A stretch of DNA of 64,000 bases, taken from positions 41,692 through 105,691 of the forward strand of contig NZ_JACIFE010000004.1 in NCBI RefSeq assembly GCF_014197255.1, read 5' to 3'. Below, piece after piece: positions 10,382-21,973 of this stretch. The notes under the pieces are model-generated. The model was not told where the DNA came from. It saw only the letters and a program-made list of their open reading frames with translations, and ran no database searches. The translations under genes were made by a program, and so were the position numbers. The stretch's first letter is position 1. Each line of letters begins with the position of its first letter. The DNA is from Bartonella fuyuanensis (GTDB lineage Bacteria; Pseudomonadota; Alphaproteobacteria; Rhizobiales; Rhizobiaceae).

Positions 10382-10690
10382 ATGTATATTGATATTACGC
10401 ATTATCTTATTGTTTCTGCTTTGATGTTTACAATTGGTATTGCTGGAATTTTTCTAAACAGAAAAAACGTGATTATTATCTTGATGTCTATTGAGCTTAT
10501 ATTGCTCTCAGTTAATCTCAATTTTGTTGCATTTTCAGCATTTTTTCATGATCTCGTTGGTCAAATATTCGCTTTATTTGTCTTAACCGTAGCTGCCGCT
10601 GAAGCTGCCATTGGTTTAGCAATCCTTGTCGTTTTTTTCCGTAATCGTGGCTCTATTGCGGTTGAAGATATTAATGTAATGAAAGGCTAA
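10382..10690 (+). CDS. nuoK: NADH-quinone oxidoreductase subunit K
   Basis: A 102-residue protein with three membrane helices, two of which carry the buried glutamates typical of NuoK ([14 protein letters not shown] and [12 protein letters not shown]). ATG 10382 is preferred over ATG 10376: the GGGG ribosome site at 10370-10373 would be only two bases from the first but is eight from the second, and 102 residues is the family length. It lies six bases before nuoL. Confidence 0.94.
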   Translation: MYIDITHYLIVSALMFTIGIAGIFLNRKNVIIILMSIELILLSVNLNFVAFSAFFHDLVGQIFALFVLTVAAAEAAIGLAILVVFFRNRGSIAVEDINVMKG

Positions 10691-10696
10691 TCAACA

Positions 10697-12667
10697 ATGT
10701 ATTATTATATGATTGTCTTTCTTCCGCTGTTGGGTTTTTTTATTGCAGCACTAGGTGGGAAAACTATAGGGGATCGTGCGAGTGAATTGATAACATGTAG
10801 CTTCATGGTGGTTGTTGCCATGTTATCGTGGGTAGCATTTTTTAGAATTGCACTTGATCATACTCCAGCGGTTGATATAGTGGTATTACATTGGATTACT
10901 GTTGGTAACTTGGGCTTTAATTGGGCTTTACATGTTGATACATTAACAGCTGTCATGTTTATTGTTGTAAACACTATTTCGGCATTAGTGCATATTTATT
11001 CAATTGGTTATATGCATCATGATCCTTCAAGGTCCCGTTTTTTTTCTTATCTTTCTTTATTTACATTTATGATGCTTATGTTGGTGACCTCCAATAATTT
11101 GGTCCAAATGTTTTTTGGATGGGAAGGTGTAGGACTTGCTTCTTATCTTTTAATTGGTTTTTGGTTTCAGCGTGATTCTGCTAATAAGGCTGCAATGAAA
11201 GCTTTTGTGGTTAATCGTGTTGGAGACTTTGGTTTTCTTTTAGGAATATTTAGTATTTTTGTTTTATTTCAATCGGTTGATTTTGACTCTATTTTTGCAA
11301 AAGCTGTAAACAATAGCTTTATACAGAATATAACATTTTTAGGTTGGCAGTGTGATGGACAGACGGTAATTACCATTACATGTCTTTTATTATTTATTGG
11401 TGCAATGGGAAAATCAGCACAATTTCTTTTACATACTTGGCTTCCTGATGCAATGGAGGGACCTACACCTGTATCAGCACTTATTCATGCTGCCACAATG
11501 GTAACAGCTGGTGTTTTTATGGTTGCACGTATGTCACCAATTTTTGAACTTTCTTTAACTGCTTTGACCGTGATTATTATTGTTGGAGCAACAACAGCGT
11601 TTTTTGCGGCAACTGTGGGGTTGGTGCAGAATGATATTAAGCGTGTTATTGCTTATTCTACATGTTCTCAGCTTGGTTATATGTTTGTTGCATTAGGTGT
11701 TGGAGCTTATGGAGCTGCTGTCTTTCATCTTTTTACACACGCTTTTTTTAAAGCTTTATTATTTCTTGGTGCGGGCTCTGTCATTCATGCTGTATCTGAT
11801 GAGCAAGATATGCGAAAAATGGGCGGGTTACGCAAACATATAAAGGTTACCTATTGGATAATGATGATAGGAACCATTGCATTGACGGGGGTTGGTATTC
11901 CAGGAACACTTTTAGGAACTGCTGGTTTTTTCTCGAAAGATGTAATTATAGAGGCTGCTTTTGCGTCCCATAATATTGCTTCAGGGTATGCTTTTTCTCT
12001 TCTTGTTTTTGCAGCTTTATTAACAAGCTTTTATTCATGGCGACTTATCTTTATGACATTTCATGGCAAACCTCGGGCAACTGTTGATGTTATGCATCAT
12101 ATACATGAATCTCCTCCGGTGATGTTAATCCCACTTCTTATTTTATCTATTGGGGCGATATTTGCTGGTGTCATTTTTCAACCTTACTTTTTTGGTGATT
12201 TATACGATGCTTTTTGGAAAGGAGCATTGTTTACAAGCAGCCATAATCATATTCTTCATGATGCTCACCGTGTCTTTAATTGGGTAAAATGGTTGCCATT
12301 TATAGCAATGATTTTTGGATTTATATTAGCCTATTTATTCTATATTTTTTTCCCATCTCTTCCCAAGAAAATGGCTCGTATTATGCCGGGAATGTATCGC
12401 TTTCTTTACCAAAAATGGTATTTTGATCAATTATATAACTTTTTATTTGTTCGTCCTAGCTTTAGAATTGGTTCTTTTCTCTGGAAAGTGGGCGATGGTA
12501 AAATTATTGATGGTCTAGGTCCAAATGGTATTGCGGCACGTGTTGTTGATATTACAAATAAAGTTGTTCGAATACAGACAGGCTATCTTTATCATTATGC
12601 ATTTGCGATGCTTATAGGTGTTGCATTACTCATTACATGGATGATGATCGGGGGCATAAATCAATGA
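10697..12667 (+). CDS. nuoL: NADH-quinone oxidoreductase subunit L
   Basis: Antiporter-like proton-pumping subunit of 656 residues with about 16 membrane helices and the long lateral helix at the C-terminus. Characteristic stretches are [38 protein letters not shown] and [20 protein letters not shown], containing the conserved pumping-channel lysines and glutamate. The start ATG follows AAAGG. The stop overlaps the nuoM start as ATGA. Confidence 0.96.
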   Translation: MYYYMIVFLPLLGFFIAALGGKTIGDRASELITCSFMVVVAMLSWVAFFRIALDHTPAVDIVVLHWITVGNLGFNWALHVDTLTAVMFIVVNTISALVHIYSIGYMHHDPSRSRFFSYLSLFTFMMLMLVTSNNLVQMFFGWEGVGLASYLLIGFWFQRDSANKAAMKAFVVNRVGDFGFLLGIFSIFVLFQSVDFDSIFAKAVNNSFIQNITFLGWQCDGQTVITITCLLLFIGAMGKSAQFLLHTWLPDAMEGPTPVSALIHAATMVTAGVFMVARMSPIFELSLTALTVIIIVGATTAFFAATVGLVQNDIKRVIAYSTCSQLGYMFVALGVGAYGAAVFHLFTHAFFKALLFLGAGSVIHAVSDEQDMRKMGGLRKHIKVTYWIMMIGTIALTGVGIPGTLLGTAGFFSKDVIIEAAFASHNIASGYAFSLLVFAALLTSFYSWRLIFMTFHGKPRATVDVMHHIHESPPVMLIPLLILSIGAIFAGVIFQPYFFGDLYDAFWKGALFTSSHNHILHDAHRVFNWVKWLPFIAMIFGFILAYLFYIFFPSLPKKMARIMPGMYRFLYQKWYFDQLYNFLFVRPSFRIGSFLWKVGDGKIIDGLGPNGIAARVVDITNKVVRIQTGYLYHYAFAMLIGVALLITWMMIGGINQ

Positions 12668-14133
12668 TTGATTGGCCGATTCTTTCTACGGTTACATTCT
12701 TGCCGCTTGTTGGTGTGCTTCTGATTTTGTTTATCAAAGATGATAGTGAAATTGCGCGCTATAATATACGTAATGTCGCATTTTTTACGACTATTTTTGT
12801 TTTTATTATTTCTTTAATTATTTGGCTAGGATTTGATTCTACCAATCCAAATTTTCAAATGGTTGAAAAAATCAGTTGGTTAGGGGGAGGCATTAGTTAT
12901 CATATGGGGGTTGATGGGATTTCTATTCTTTTTGTTGTTCTATCGGCTTTTCTTTTGCCTTTTTGTGTTTTAGCAAGTTGGGAGAATGTTAAGGAAAAAT
13001 TAAAAGCTTATATGATTGCTTTTCTGCTTCTGGAAGTTGCGATTATTGGAGTTTTTTGTGCTCTTGATGGAATGTTATTTTATGTTTTTTTTGAAGGTAG
13101 CCTCATTCCAATGTTTATCATTATAGGTGTATGGGGTGGAGCGCGTCGTGTTTATGCAAGTATCAAGTTTTTTTTATACACTTTACTTGGTTCAGTCCTT
13201 ATGTTGGTTGCTCTTATGGCTATGTATTGGGAGGTTGGCACACTTGATATACCAACCTTATTAAATCATCAGTTTCCTGCTCATATGCAAATATGGTTAT
13301 GGTTTGCATTTTTTGCTTCTTTTGCTGTTAAAATGCCGATGTGGCCAGTTCATACTTGGCTTCCCGATGCCCACGTAGAAGCACCGACAGCGGGTTCTGT
13401 TATTTTAGCTGGTGTCTTACTCAAATTAGGTGGGTATGGTTTTCTTCGTTTTTCTTTGCCTATGTTTCCTATTGCTTCAGCAGATTTTGCATCTTTGGTT
13501 TTCATACTATCGCTTATCGCTATTATTTATACGTCGTTGGTTGCACTTGTTCAAAATGATATAAAAAAGCTTATTGCGTATTCATCGATAGCGCATATGG
13601 GGTATGTTACAATGGGCATTTTTTCTGCGAATGAACAGGGTATCCAAGGGGCCATTTATCAGATGCTCTCACATGGAATTGTTTCAGCAGCTTTATTTCT
13701 TTGTGTTGGGGTTATTTATGACCGCTTACATACACGTGAAATTGCAGCTTTTGGTGGTTTAGTAAATAACATGCCTAAATATGCTGTTGTTTTCTTGATC
13801 TTCACTATGGCAAATGTTGGTTTACCTGGGAGTTCAGGATTCTTAGGTGAATTTTTAACTTTAATAGGTGTTTTCCAAGTAAATAAATTGGTTGTTGTTT
13901 TTGCTACAACTGGTGTTATTTTATCAGCTGCCTATGCGCTTTATCTTTATCGGCGTGTGGTTTTTGGTTCTTTGGCTAAAGAGAATTTAAAAGTCCTTAT
14001 AGATCTCTCTTCAAGAGAAAAATTTATTCTTTATCCAATGGTTATTCTGACAATATTTTTTGGTGTCTATCCAACCCCTATTTTTAAAACCGCGGCGTTT
14101 TCTGTAGAAGCCATCATCAATAAACTGCATTAG
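12664..14133 (+). CDS. nuoM: NADH-quinone oxidoreductase subunit M
   Basis: Second antiporter-like pump subunit, 489 residues and about 14 helices. The MrpD-type core shows [38 protein letters not shown] and [20 protein letters not shown]. Start ATG 12664 overlaps the nuoL stop by four bases; an in-frame ATG at 12637 would lie inside nuoL and add hydrophilic residues not expected before the first helix. nuoN begins 11 bases after the stop. Confidence 0.96.
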   Translation: MIDWPILSTVTFLPLVGVLLILFIKDDSEIARYNIRNVAFFTTIFVFIISLIIWLGFDSTNPNFQMVEKISWLGGGISYHMGVDGISILFVVLSAFLLPFCVLASWENVKEKLKAYMIAFLLLEVAIIGVFCALDGMLFYVFFEGSLIPMFIIIGVWGGARRVYASIKFFLYTLLGSVLMLVALMAMYWEVGTLDIPTLLNHQFPAHMQIWLWFAFFASFAVKMPMWPVHTWLPDAHVEAPTAGSVILAGVLLKLGGYGFLRFSLPMFPIASADFASLVFILSLIAIIYTSLVALVQNDIKKLIAYSSIAHMGYVTMGIFSANEQGIQGAIYQMLSHGIVSAALFLCVGVIYDRLHTREIAAFGGLVNNMPKYAVVFLIFTMANVGLPGSSGFLGEFLTLIGVFQVNKLVVVFATTGVILSAAYALYLYRRVVFGSLAKENLKVLIDLSSREKFILYPMVILTIFFGVYPTPIFKTAAFSVEAIINKLH

Positions 14134-14144
14134 ATAAGGCAAAA

Positions 14145-15605
14145 ATGTACATGCAAAATGAAATGATAGCGCAATTGGTCTTAATTCTTCCAGAGCTTTT
14201 AATAGCACTCGGGGGGGTAGTATTGCTTTTAGTTGGTATTTATCCTAATGCGCGTTCCTCTTTAACTATAACGGGGCTGGTCATTGCTCTTTTTATTGCA
14301 ACCATTGTTATGATTATCATTTTTCCGAAGACTGGTTTATTTCAAACCAATGCGCTCATTATTGATTCTTTTGGTTGTTATATGAAAATCTTAACGCTTA
14401 TTGGTGCTCTTTTTTCTCTTATTATATCTGTTGGTTTTAATAGTTCTCAAAAGCTTGATATATTTGAATTTCCTGTGCTTATTCTTTTCGCAACCCTTGG
14501 TATGATGCTGATGATTTCAGCAGGAAATATGCTGTCACTTTATATGGGATTGGAATTACAGTCCTTAGCTTTATATGTCCTTGCTGCGATTAATCGCGAT
14601 AATGTAAAATCTTCTGAAGCTGGTATAAAATATTTCGTTTTAGGAGCGTTGTCTTCAGGATTATTACTTTATGGTATTTCTTTGCTTTATGGTTTTACTG
14701 GTCAGATTGGTTTTCACGAAATTGCTATTGCTTTGAAAGGTAAAACTCTCCAATTGGGGGTTATTTTTGCAATCGTTTTTATTTTAGCTGGTTTGGCTTT
14801 CAAAATTTCTGCAGTTCCATTTCATATGTGGACCCCTGATGTTTATGAAGGATCACCCACACCTATTACAGCATTTTTTGCTGGTGCTCCTAAAATTGCT
14901 GCCATGGCACTCATTATTCGTCTTATGGTTATGACCTTTATTCCACTCAGTGGTTCTGGTAACTCTATGCCTGCATGGCAGCAAATTTTGGTGTTCATGG
15001 CACTTGCGTCAATGATATTTGGTGCATTTGCTGCAATTGGTCAGAGCAATATTAAACGTCTGATGGCTTATTCATCAATTGGTCATATGGGGTATGCGCT
15101 TGTTGGTTTAGCTGCCGGAGATATGGTTGGGATAAAAAGTGTTATTCTTTATATGGTTATTTATCTTGGAATGACACTCGGTTCATTTGCTTTTATTCTT
15201 GGAATGCGTTCTAGTAATGGGAGTGTTGAGAATATTTATGATCTTTCAGGTCTCATCAAGACAAATCCATTTATGGCTGTCGTGATGACGATACAGCTTT
15301 TTTCTTTAGCAAGCATACCGCCTATGGCAGGTTTTTTTGGGAAATGGTATACATTTTCTGCTGCTGTCCATGCGGGACTTACGCCGCTTGCTGTTGTTGG
15401 GATGATAGCTTCTGTTGTTGGGGCTTTTTACTATTTACGAATCATTAAAATTATGTGGTTTGATGATGCGAAAATACATTTCGTTTCTTTATCGAATGAG
15501 ATTCAATTTTGTCTCGGTCTTTCTGCATTATTTATTTTATTTTACACACTTTTAGGAGTTTGGTTCGCTGAGTTAGCAGAAAAAGCAGCAGCGGCATTGT
15601 TTTAA
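14145..15605 (+). CDS. nuoN: NADH-quinone oxidoreductase subunit N
   Basis: Third antiporter-like pump subunit, 486 residues. Recognisable blocks are YMGLELQSLALYVLAA, FHMWTPDVYEGSPTPITAF and IGQSNIKRLMAYSSIGHMGY. ATG 14145 follows AAGGC; ATG 14151 is a possible alternative. It closes the complex I gene set, so all fourteen subunits are present and intact. Its stop shares one base with the start of birA (TAATG), so the biotin ligase is probably in the same transcript. Confidence 0.96.
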   Translation: MYMQNEMIAQLVLILPELLIALGGVVLLLVGIYPNARSSLTITGLVIALFIATIVMIIIFPKTGLFQTNALIIDSFGCYMKILTLIGALFSLIISVGFNSSQKLDIFEFPVLILFATLGMMLMISAGNMLSLYMGLELQSLALYVLAAINRDNVKSSEAGIKYFVLGALSSGLLLYGISLLYGFTGQIGFHEIAIALKGKTLQLGVIFAIVFILAGLAFKISAVPFHMWTPDVYEGSPTPITAFFAGAPKIAAMALIIRLMVMTFIPLSGSGNSMPAWQQILVFMALASMIFGAFAAIGQSNIKRLMAYSSIGHMGYALVGLAAGDMVGIKSVILYMVIYLGMTLGSFAFILGMRSSNGSVENIYDLSGLIKTNPFMAVVMTIQLFSLASIPPMAGFFGKWYTFSAAVHAGLTPLAVVGMIASVVGAFYYLRIIKIMWFDDAKIHFVSLSNEIQFCLGLSALFILFYTLLGVWFAELAEKAAAALF

Positions 15606-16414
15606 TGAATATGGTTTATATTTTATCAGATTTTGCACAAAAACAGGGATACACTGTTGAATCATACGGGATTGTTGATTCAACTAATCTCATTGCGCAA
15701 CGAAAAGCCCAAACTGGCCATAAAGGTTATCTTTGGATTGTTGCACAAGAACAATTACAAGGAAGAGCAAGAAGAGGGAGAGTTTGGTTTAGTCCAAAAG
15801 GGAATCTTTATTCTAGCCTTTTGTTAATTGATGGTATTGTCCGTCAAACAGCTGCCCAACTTGGTTTTGTTGCTGGTGTGAGTGTAATAGAAGCAATAAA
15901 ACAATTTATAAAAGATGAAAAGCAAATAAATAATATTGTGAGCTTAAAATGGCCAAATGATATTTTGCTCAAAGGTGCGAAAAGCTCTGGCGTTTTGCTC
16001 GAGATTTTTAAATTACCATCCCAACAATATGCATTGGTTATTGGTGTTGGAGTCAATGTGAAATATAATTATGAAAATGCACCTTATTCTACTTCAAGCT
16101 TAAAGCATATTGGTTTGCATATTGAAGCAGAACAGTTGTTTACAGTTTTGACAGAGTGTTTCTCTAAAAATTTCCTTCTTTGGAAACAACCAAAAGGATG
16201 TGAAATCATTCGAAAAAAATGGCTTTTATATTCTGCTCACCTTGGAAAACATGTTAAAGTAGTGAATGATGAAAAAATCATTCAGGGTTTTTTTGATGGT
16301 CTTGATAATGATTTTAACTGCCTCATAAAACAAAAAAATGGTCAGACAGCCATTATAACAGCTGGAGATATTCATTTTGGTTCGGTTGCTTCTATTAATG
16401 CAGATCGTTATTGA
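15605..16414 (+). CDS. birA: biotin--[acetyl-CoA-carboxylase] ligase, catalytic-only form
   Basis: Attaches biotin to the carrier domain of biotin-dependent carboxylases through biotinyl-5'-AMP. At 269 residues it starts directly with the catalytic domain (SYGIVDSTNLIAQ) and lacks the N-terminal winged-helix of E. coli BirA, so it should not repress biotin genes. The biotin-binding loop reads GRARRGR rather than the usual GRGRRGR, a Gly-to-Ala change. KWPNDILL, with the catalytic lysine, and SSGVLLE are intact. Placement after nuoN and before rnj is familiar in Rhizobiales (recalled context). Confidence 0.92.
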   Translation: MNMVYILSDFAQKQGYTVESYGIVDSTNLIAQRKAQTGHKGYLWIVAQEQLQGRARRGRVWFSPKGNLYSSLLLIDGIVRQTAAQLGFVAGVSVIEAIKQFIKDEKQINNIVSLKWPNDILLKGAKSSGVLLEIFKLPSQQYALVIGVGVNVKYNYENAPYSTSSLKHIGLHIEAEQLFTVLTECFSKNFLLWKQPKGCEIIRKKWLLYSAHLGKHVKVVNDEKIIQGFFDGLDNDFNCLIKQKNGQTAIITAGDIHFGSVASINADRY

Positions 16415-16462
16415 AAAAAATTATTTCACCATCAGATTACCTTAATGATTTGGGAGATATTT

Positions 16463-18139
16463 ATGGTTGCAGCCAATGAGAATGAATTTGTTTTCTTACC
16501 TCTTGGAGGAGTCGGTGAAATAGGGATGAATCTAGCCGCTTATGGGTTTGGGCCACAAAATTTTCGTGAATGGCTGCTCATTGATATGGGGGTCAGTTTT
16601 TCTGGTCCTGAATTGCCAGGAGTAGATCTTGTTTTGCCTGATATCCGTTTTTTAGAAAATGAAAAACATAATGTGCGTGGTCTTGTTTTGACGCATGCTC
16701 ATGAAGATCATTATGGGGCTGTTCTTGATTTATGGCCAAAGTTACAAATTCCAATTTACTGTACATCCTTTACGGCAGGATTATTGGAAACTAAAAAACA
16801 ATCAGATTTTGAATTTCATAAAATTTTACTCAATATTTTTCAAGCTGGTGATTGTTTTCAGGTAGGCTCTTTTACTGTAGAGGCTATTGCTGTTAACCAT
16901 TCAATACCAGAATCTGTTTCTTTGGCAATTACAACGTCTTTGGGGACTGTGGTCCATACTGGTGATTGGAAAATTGATCATACCCCTTCATTAGGAGCTG
17001 TAACAGATGAAAAAAGATTTCGTGCTTTAGGCAATAAAGGCGTTTTAGCATTGCTTTGTGATTCTACAAATGCATGTCGAGATGGTTTATCTCCATCCGA
17101 GCTGCAGGTTCAAACTAGTCTTTCTGAGATTATTGCAAAAGCTGAAGGGCGCGTTGCGATAGCAACGTTTGCTTCTAATATTGGTCGGATACGCTCTATT
17201 GCTCTTGCCGCTGAAGCTTCTGGACGTAAGGTGCTTGTCATTGGACGTTCTCTTAAACGAAGCATTATGGTTGCACAAGAGCTTGGTTATATGGATGGTT
17301 TAGCTCCATTTGTCACAGAAGATGACTATAGTTACATTCCGCGAAAAGATCTTGTTTTAATTGTCACCGGAAGTCAAGGTGAGCCGTGTGCTGCTTTAAC
17401 TAAATTGTCACGGAATGGAATGAAGAATATTGTACTTTCTGCTGGTGATACAGTTATTTATTCATCACGAAATATTCCAGGGAACGAAAAAGCAATTATT
17501 GAAGTGCAAAATCATTTCATTGATTTGGGTCTTGAAATCATTACGAATGAAGATGCACTTGTTCATGTTTCAGGTCATCCCTATCGTTCAGAACTTTTAC
17601 AGATGTATGATTGGATAAAGCCACAGATCCTTGTCCCTGTCCATGGAGAAGCAATGCATCTTAAGGCTCAGGCGGCTTTAGCATGTCAAGCAGGTATTAA
17701 AACTGTTACGGATATCAGAAACGGCTATATGTTACGTCTTGCACCGGAGCCTGTAAAAGTTATTGATCAAGTTTCTGTTGGTCGTATCTATAAGGATGGT
17801 TGCCTCATTGGGGATGAAGATGAATTAGGGATTCGTGAACGTCGCAAACTAAGCTATGCTGGTTATATTACTATTTCTCTCCATCTAAATCATAAGTATG
17901 AATTGTTAGGGGATATAGGTCTAACAACATTCGGCCTACCTCTCAATAATAGCAAAGGGGAAAATTTAAAAACTATTCTTTTAGATATTATAGAAAGTAC
18001 AGTTTATAATATTTCACGCATGAAACAGAAAAATAAAGAACTAATTCGAGAGGCAACACGACGTGCAGTGAGAGCAGCTGTTCATGAAATCTGGCAAAAA
18101 AAACCTATTTGTACAGTTTTTTTACATCAGTCAAAATAA
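16463..18139 (+). CDS. rnj: ribonuclease J
   Basis: Metallo-beta-lactamase-fold 5'-3' exonuclease and endonuclease that matures and degrades RNA, 558 residues. The zinc motif HAHEDHYG lies near residue 77, further ligands in VNHSIPES and HTGDWKID, and the beta-CASP part shows ATFASNIGRI, TGSQGEP and VHVSGHPYR. A C-terminal dimerisation region follows. ATG 16463 with GGGAG upstream is chosen over ATG 16445, which lacks a site. In related Rhizobiales I recall a methylmalonyl-CoA epimerase gene next; here only ~200 bases without a gene separate it from proS. Confidence 0.93.
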   Translation: MVAANENEFVFLPLGGVGEIGMNLAAYGFGPQNFREWLLIDMGVSFSGPELPGVDLVLPDIRFLENEKHNVRGLVLTHAHEDHYGAVLDLWPKLQIPIYCTSFTAGLLETKKQSDFEFHKILLNIFQAGDCFQVGSFTVEAIAVNHSIPESVSLAITTSLGTVVHTGDWKIDHTPSLGAVTDEKRFRALGNKGVLALLCDSTNACRDGLSPSELQVQTSLSEIIAKAEGRVAIATFASNIGRIRSIALAAEASGRKVLVIGRSLKRSIMVAQELGYMDGLAPFVTEDDYSYIPRKDLVLIVTGSQGEPCAALTKLSRNGMKNIVLSAGDTVIYSSRNIPGNEKAIIEVQNHFIDLGLEIITNEDALVHVSGHPYRSELLQMYDWIKPQILVPVHGEAMHLKAQAALACQAGIKTVTDIRNGYMLRLAPEPVKVIDQVSVGRIYKDGCLIGDEDELGIRERRKLSYAGYITISLHLNHKYELLGDIGLTTFGLPLNNSKGENLKTILLDIIESTVYNISRMKQKNKELIREATRRAVRAAVHEIWQKKPICTVFLHQSK

Positions 18140-18251
18140 ATAACCTTTATATTACATTCTTTAAAAAGAGAAAAGCATTTTTACGTTATTGCTAAATAAG
18201 AAAAATAGAGAGTAGAGCATAATAAATTTTAAAACAGTAAGATCATTATAT

Positions 18252-18279
18252 TTGCAAGTATTCAGAATGCCGCTATAGA
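18252..18279 (+). promoter_or_regulatory. candidate sigma-70 promoter for proS
   Basis: TTGCAA at 18252-18257 and TATAGA at 18274-18279 are separated by 16 bases, about 60 bases before the proS start in an otherwise empty interval. This is a pattern match only. Confidence 0.38.
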
Positions 18280-18341
18280 TGAACAGAGGGGGCGTTAAAT
18301 TGTTCCAATATGGTAGATCAGATTAGGAGTTAATTATTTCA

Positions 18342-19667
18342 ATGCGTCTTTCGCAATATTTTCTCCCACTTTTAAAAGAAAATCCTAAAGAAGCAGAAAT
18401 AGTTTCTCATCGCTTTATGTTGCGTGCTGGGATGATTCGACAACAAACCTCAGGGATTTATTCTTGGCTTCCTTTGGGGAAGAAAGTGCTTGATAAAGTT
18501 TGTAGAATTATTCGTGAGGAACAAGAACGCGCTGGTGCAATAGAAATATTGATGCCTACAATCCAAACCGCTGATCTTTGGCGTGAAAGCGGTCGTTATG
18601 ATGATTATGGTTTGGAAATGCTCCGCATTAAAGATCGTCAAAAGCGTGATTTACTTTATGGTCCAACCAACGAAGAAATGGTGACAGAGATTTTTCGTTC
18701 CTATGTTCGTTCTTATAAAGATCTTCCACTTAATTTGTATCAACTTCAATGGAAATTTCGTGATGAAATTCGCCCACGTTTCGGTGTGATGCGGGCACGT
18801 GAATTTTTAATGAAAGATGCTTATTCTTTTGATCTTGATTATGAAGGCGCTAAAGCATCTTATAATCGTATGTTTGTGGCTTATTTACGCACTTTTTCTC
18901 GTCTTGGCTTAAAAGCAATTCCCATGCGTGCAGATACAGGTCCAATTGGGGGAGAACTCAGTCATGAATTTATCATTTTGGCTGAAACGGGAGAGAGTGC
19001 TATCTTTTGTGATAGAAATTTTTTTGAACTTACTATTCCCCACAGTTTAATCGATTTTGGTGATAAAGCTGTTTTGGATGATATTGTTAAACAGTGGACG
19101 TCTTTTTATGCAGCGACAGAGGAAATGCATAATGAAGAAGAGTGGGCTAAAATTTCTGAGAATAATCGTCTTTCAGCGCGTGGTATTGAAGTTGGGCATA
19201 TTTTTCATTTTGGCACTAAATATTCTACTCCAATGAGAGCAAAAGTTATGGGACAAGATGGAAAGGAGCATGTAGTCTCTATGGGATCTTATGGTATTGG
19301 ACTTACGCGTCTTGTTGCCGCTGCTATTGAGGCTTCTCATGATGAAAATGGTATTATTTGGCCAAAGTCGATGGCACCATTCGATTTCGGGATTATTAAT
19401 ATGAAATCCGATGATGAAAAATGTATACAGACATGTGAACTTCTCTATCAGGGATTAAAGGATGCTGGTTTTGATCCATTATTAGACGATAGAAATGAAC
19501 GTCCTGGATCAAAATTTGCAACGATGGATTTGATTGGCTTGCCAACGCAAATTATTGTTGGTCCTAACGGTATTGCACAAAATGAAGTTGAAATTAAAGA
19601 TCGAAAGACAGGTGTAAAAAAATCTTTAAAGGTTAAAGATGTCCTCAGCCAACTTTCTATAATTTAA
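18342..19667 (+). CDS. proS: prolyl-tRNA synthetase, short form without editing domain
   Basis: Class II aminoacyl-tRNA synthetase charging tRNA-Pro, 441 residues. Motif 1 lies around [17 protein letters not shown], motif 2 around [17 protein letters not shown], and motif 3 around [16 protein letters not shown], followed by an anticodon-binding domain with [13 protein letters not shown]. It lacks the ~180-residue insertion that clears alanyl-tRNA-Pro in the E. coli type, as is usual for alphaproteobacteria, so any such editing would have to come from a separate protein. lolC follows after 11 bases. Confidence 0.95.
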   Translation: MRLSQYFLPLLKENPKEAEIVSHRFMLRAGMIRQQTSGIYSWLPLGKKVLDKVCRIIREEQERAGAIEILMPTIQTADLWRESGRYDDYGLEMLRIKDRQKRDLLYGPTNEEMVTEIFRSYVRSYKDLPLNLYQLQWKFRDEIRPRFGVMRAREFLMKDAYSFDLDYEGAKASYNRMFVAYLRTFSRLGLKAIPMRADTGPIGGELSHEFIILAETGESAIFCDRNFFELTIPHSLIDFGDKAVLDDIVKQWTSFYAATEEMHNEEEWAKISENNRLSARGIEVGHIFHFGTKYSTPMRAKVMGQDGKEHVVSMGSYGIGLTRLVAAAIEASHDENGIIWPKSMAPFDFGIINMKSDDEKCIQTCELLYQGLKDAGFDPLLDDRNERPGSKFATMDLIGLPTQIIVGPNGIAQNEVEIKDRKTGVKKSLKVKDVLSQLSII

Positions 19668-19678
19668 TAGGAAATGTC

Positions 19679-20947
19679 ATGAAGAGGCTGAAAAATAAAA
19701 GGCTTTTATCTTATGAATGGATGATCGCTTTTCGTTATATGATCCCCAATAAAAAACATATCGTAGCATCTGTTATTTCAATTATTTCTCTTATTGGGAT
19801 TATGTTGGGAGTATTTGCTCTAGTTGTTGTTATGGCGGTTATGAATGGTTTTCGTACAGAACTTCTCAATCGTATTCTTGGTATGAATGGACACCTTATT
19901 GTTCAAACAATTGATTCTGGTTTTTCTGATTATGAAACTCTTATTTCTTCTTTAGAAGCTACAAATGGTGTAAAATTTGCTTTGCCTGTTATTGAAGGTC
20001 AAGCACTTGTTCAAGGTATAGCTCAAGGAGGATCGGGTGCTTTAGTACGCGGTATGCGCAAACAAGATTTAGAAAAGCTTAAAACAGTATCTCAAAATAT
20101 TAAATTAGGATCGATTTCTCAGTTTGATAAAGAAGAAGGTGTTGCAATTGGCAGTGGTTTAGCTGAGAAATTGGGACTTACCGTGGGAAGAGATCTTCGT
20201 ATTATTACGCCAGATGGTGATGAGACTCCTTTTGGCATTACCCCGCGTGTAAAAACTTATAAAGTCGTTGCTATTTTTGAAATTGGTATGTCTGAATATG
20301 ATTCAATATTCATCTTTATGCCTCTTCATGAAGCACAAATGTTTTTTAATTTAGGAGATAAAGTTCAGTCTTTAGAGTTGTTTCTAAATAATCCTGATTC
20401 GGTTGATCAAATAAGGCCTGTTATAGAAAAAGCAGTCGATCAACAGATTTATTTAATTGATTGGCGCACACGCAATCAGGCTTTTTTTTCAGCTTTACAG
20501 ATTGAACGAAATGTTATGTTTTTCATTCTTTCTCTGATTATTCTTGTGGCTGCTTTAAATATCATTTCAGGCTTGATTATGCTTGTAAAAGATAAAAGTC
20601 ATGATATTGCAATTTTACGCACGATGGGTGCTCAACAGAGTGCGATTTTGCGTATATTTATCATCACAGGAATGATGATTGGTTTTATTGGAACGATATT
20701 AGGCTTAATTTTAGGTGTTATTGCAACCACGAATATTAATCATATCCAAGATTTTGTATCTTGGTTATTTAATGTCGATGTTTTTAATCCTCAACTTTAT
20801 TTTTTAACAAAATTGCCTGCACAAATTGACTGGAAACAGACTATCTTGGTTGCTGTTATGGCTTTATTCTTGTCATTTCTTGCTGCTCTCATTCCGGCAT
20901 GGCGGGCTGCTAAGCTAGATCCGGTACAAGCCTTGAGGTATGAATAA
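19679..20947 (+). CDS. lolC: lipoprotein-releasing ABC transporter permease (LolC/LolE family)
   Basis: Inner-membrane permease that extracts outer-membrane lipoproteins for transfer to the chaperone LolA. The 422-residue protein has one N-terminal helix (residues ~28-50), a large periplasmic domain, then three C-terminal helices of the FtsX type, with [18 protein letters not shown] at the end. Only one permease gene is present next to lolD, so this is probably the homomeric LolF-like arrangement known in some proteobacteria (inference). It overlaps lolD by one base. Confidence 0.9.
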   Translation: MKRLKNKRLLSYEWMIAFRYMIPNKKHIVASVISIISLIGIMLGVFALVVVMAVMNGFRTELLNRILGMNGHLIVQTIDSGFSDYETLISSLEATNGVKFALPVIEGQALVQGIAQGGSGALVRGMRKQDLEKLKTVSQNIKLGSISQFDKEEGVAIGSGLAEKLGLTVGRDLRIITPDGDETPFGITPRVKTYKVVAIFEIGMSEYDSIFIFMPLHEAQMFFNLGDKVQSLELFLNNPDSVDQIRPVIEKAVDQQIYLIDWRTRNQAFFSALQIERNVMFFILSLIILVAALNIISGLIMLVKDKSHDIAILRTMGAQQSAILRIFIITGMMIGFIGTILGLILGVIATTNINHIQDFVSWLFNVDVFNPQLYFLTKLPAQIDWKQTILVAVMALFLSFLAALIPAWRAAKLDPVQALRYE

Positions 20948-21627
20948 TGACAGCTATTTTAGAGCTTGTAGAGATTGAAAGACATTTTTTTGAGAATGAT
21001 AAGCCGCTTATTGTTTTAAATAAAGCGAATTTTATCCTTAATCGTGGAGAGCTTGTCGCACTTGTTGCACCATCTGGTGCTGGAAAATCAACACTTCTTC
21101 ATATTGCTGGATTATTAGAAAAACCAACATCTGGTGATGTGATGTTACGGGGTGTTTCTTGTGCGAAGTGCTCTGATAGTGAGCGAACAACTATAAGACG
21201 AAATGATATTGGTTTTGTCTATCAATTTCATCATTTGCTTCCAGAGTTTACTGCTTTAGAAAATGTTATGATACCACAAATGATAGCAGGATTAAAAAAA
21301 TCCATAGCAGAAGATCGTGCGTGTAAATTATTAACGTATCTGCGTGTTTCTCATCGTGCTAACCATCGACCATCAGAATTATCAGGAGGAGAACAACAGC
21401 GCGTTGCTATTGCCCGTGCAGTTGCAAATGGCCCTTCGGTTCTTTTGGCTGATGAACCTACAGGAAATCTTGATCCTGTAACTTCAGCTTATGTCTTTCA
21501 AGCCTTATCTGCCCTTGTTCGTCAGTCTGGTCTTTCTGCTCTTATCGCAACACATAATTACACTTTGGCTAAGCAAATGCATCGTAGAATTACACTTAAA
21601 GAACAAAAAATTATAGAGCTTCCTTAA
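20947..21627 (+). CDS. lolD: lipoprotein-releasing ABC transporter ATP-binding protein
   Basis: ATPase of the Lol export complex, 226 residues. Walker A is [12 protein letters not shown] near residue 42, the Q-loop is in [12 protein letters not shown], the signature is [14 protein letters not shown], Walker B is [12 protein letters not shown] and the switch histidine lies in ATHNY. The start shares a base with the lolC stop (TAATG). The [11 protein letters not shown] region after the Q-loop is typical for the MacB/LolD branch. Confidence 0.94.
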   Translation: MTAILELVEIERHFFENDKPLIVLNKANFILNRGELVALVAPSGAGKSTLLHIAGLLEKPTSGDVMLRGVSCAKCSDSERTTIRRNDIGFVYQFHHLLPEFTALENVMIPQMIAGLKKSIAEDRACKLLTYLRVSHRANHRPSELSGGEQQRVAIARAVANGPSVLLADEPTGNLDPVTSAYVFQALSALVRQSGLSALIATHNYTLAKQMHRRITLKEQKIIELP

Positions 21628-21680
21628 GGGAAATATAAAGATTTTATATTTTATTATAACTTTGTTCAAGGAGATTTTTT

Positions 21681-21968
21681 ATGACAATTTTTGTCGTTGA
21701 CAAAGATCTATTGGATGTGCGTCGTCGCCGGTTGATTTTTCGTGCATGGCGTCGTGGTATTCGTGAAATGGATCTTATTTTGGGACATTTTGTAGATGCT
21801 CATATTGTTGAGATGAATGATAAAACACTCTCTGAACTTGAGTATATTATGTCTTTTGATGATCGTGATTTACTCACATGGATTACCGGAGAAATTTTAC
21901 CACCATCTGAAGTTGATAGTACACTTTTTCGTGATATTGCCAATTACCGTCCTTACTTAAGTTATTGA
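21681..21968 (+). CDS. sdhE: succinate dehydrogenase assembly factor 2 (SdhE family)
   Basis: A 95-residue, mostly helical protein of the SdhE/YgfY family, which promotes covalent attachment of FAD to the flavoprotein subunit of succinate dehydrogenase. The family's RGxxE motif is present as RRGIREMDLILG near residue 27. AAGGAG lies ahead of ATG 21681. It ends six bases before the mfd ATG. A single acidic C-terminal half with DLLTWITGE is typical. Confidence 0.9.
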   Translation: MTIFVVDKDLLDVRRRRLIFRAWRRGIREMDLILGHFVDAHIVEMNDKTLSELEYIMSFDDRDLLTWITGEILPPSEVDSTLFRDIANYRPYLSY

Positions 21969-21973
21969 TCTCG

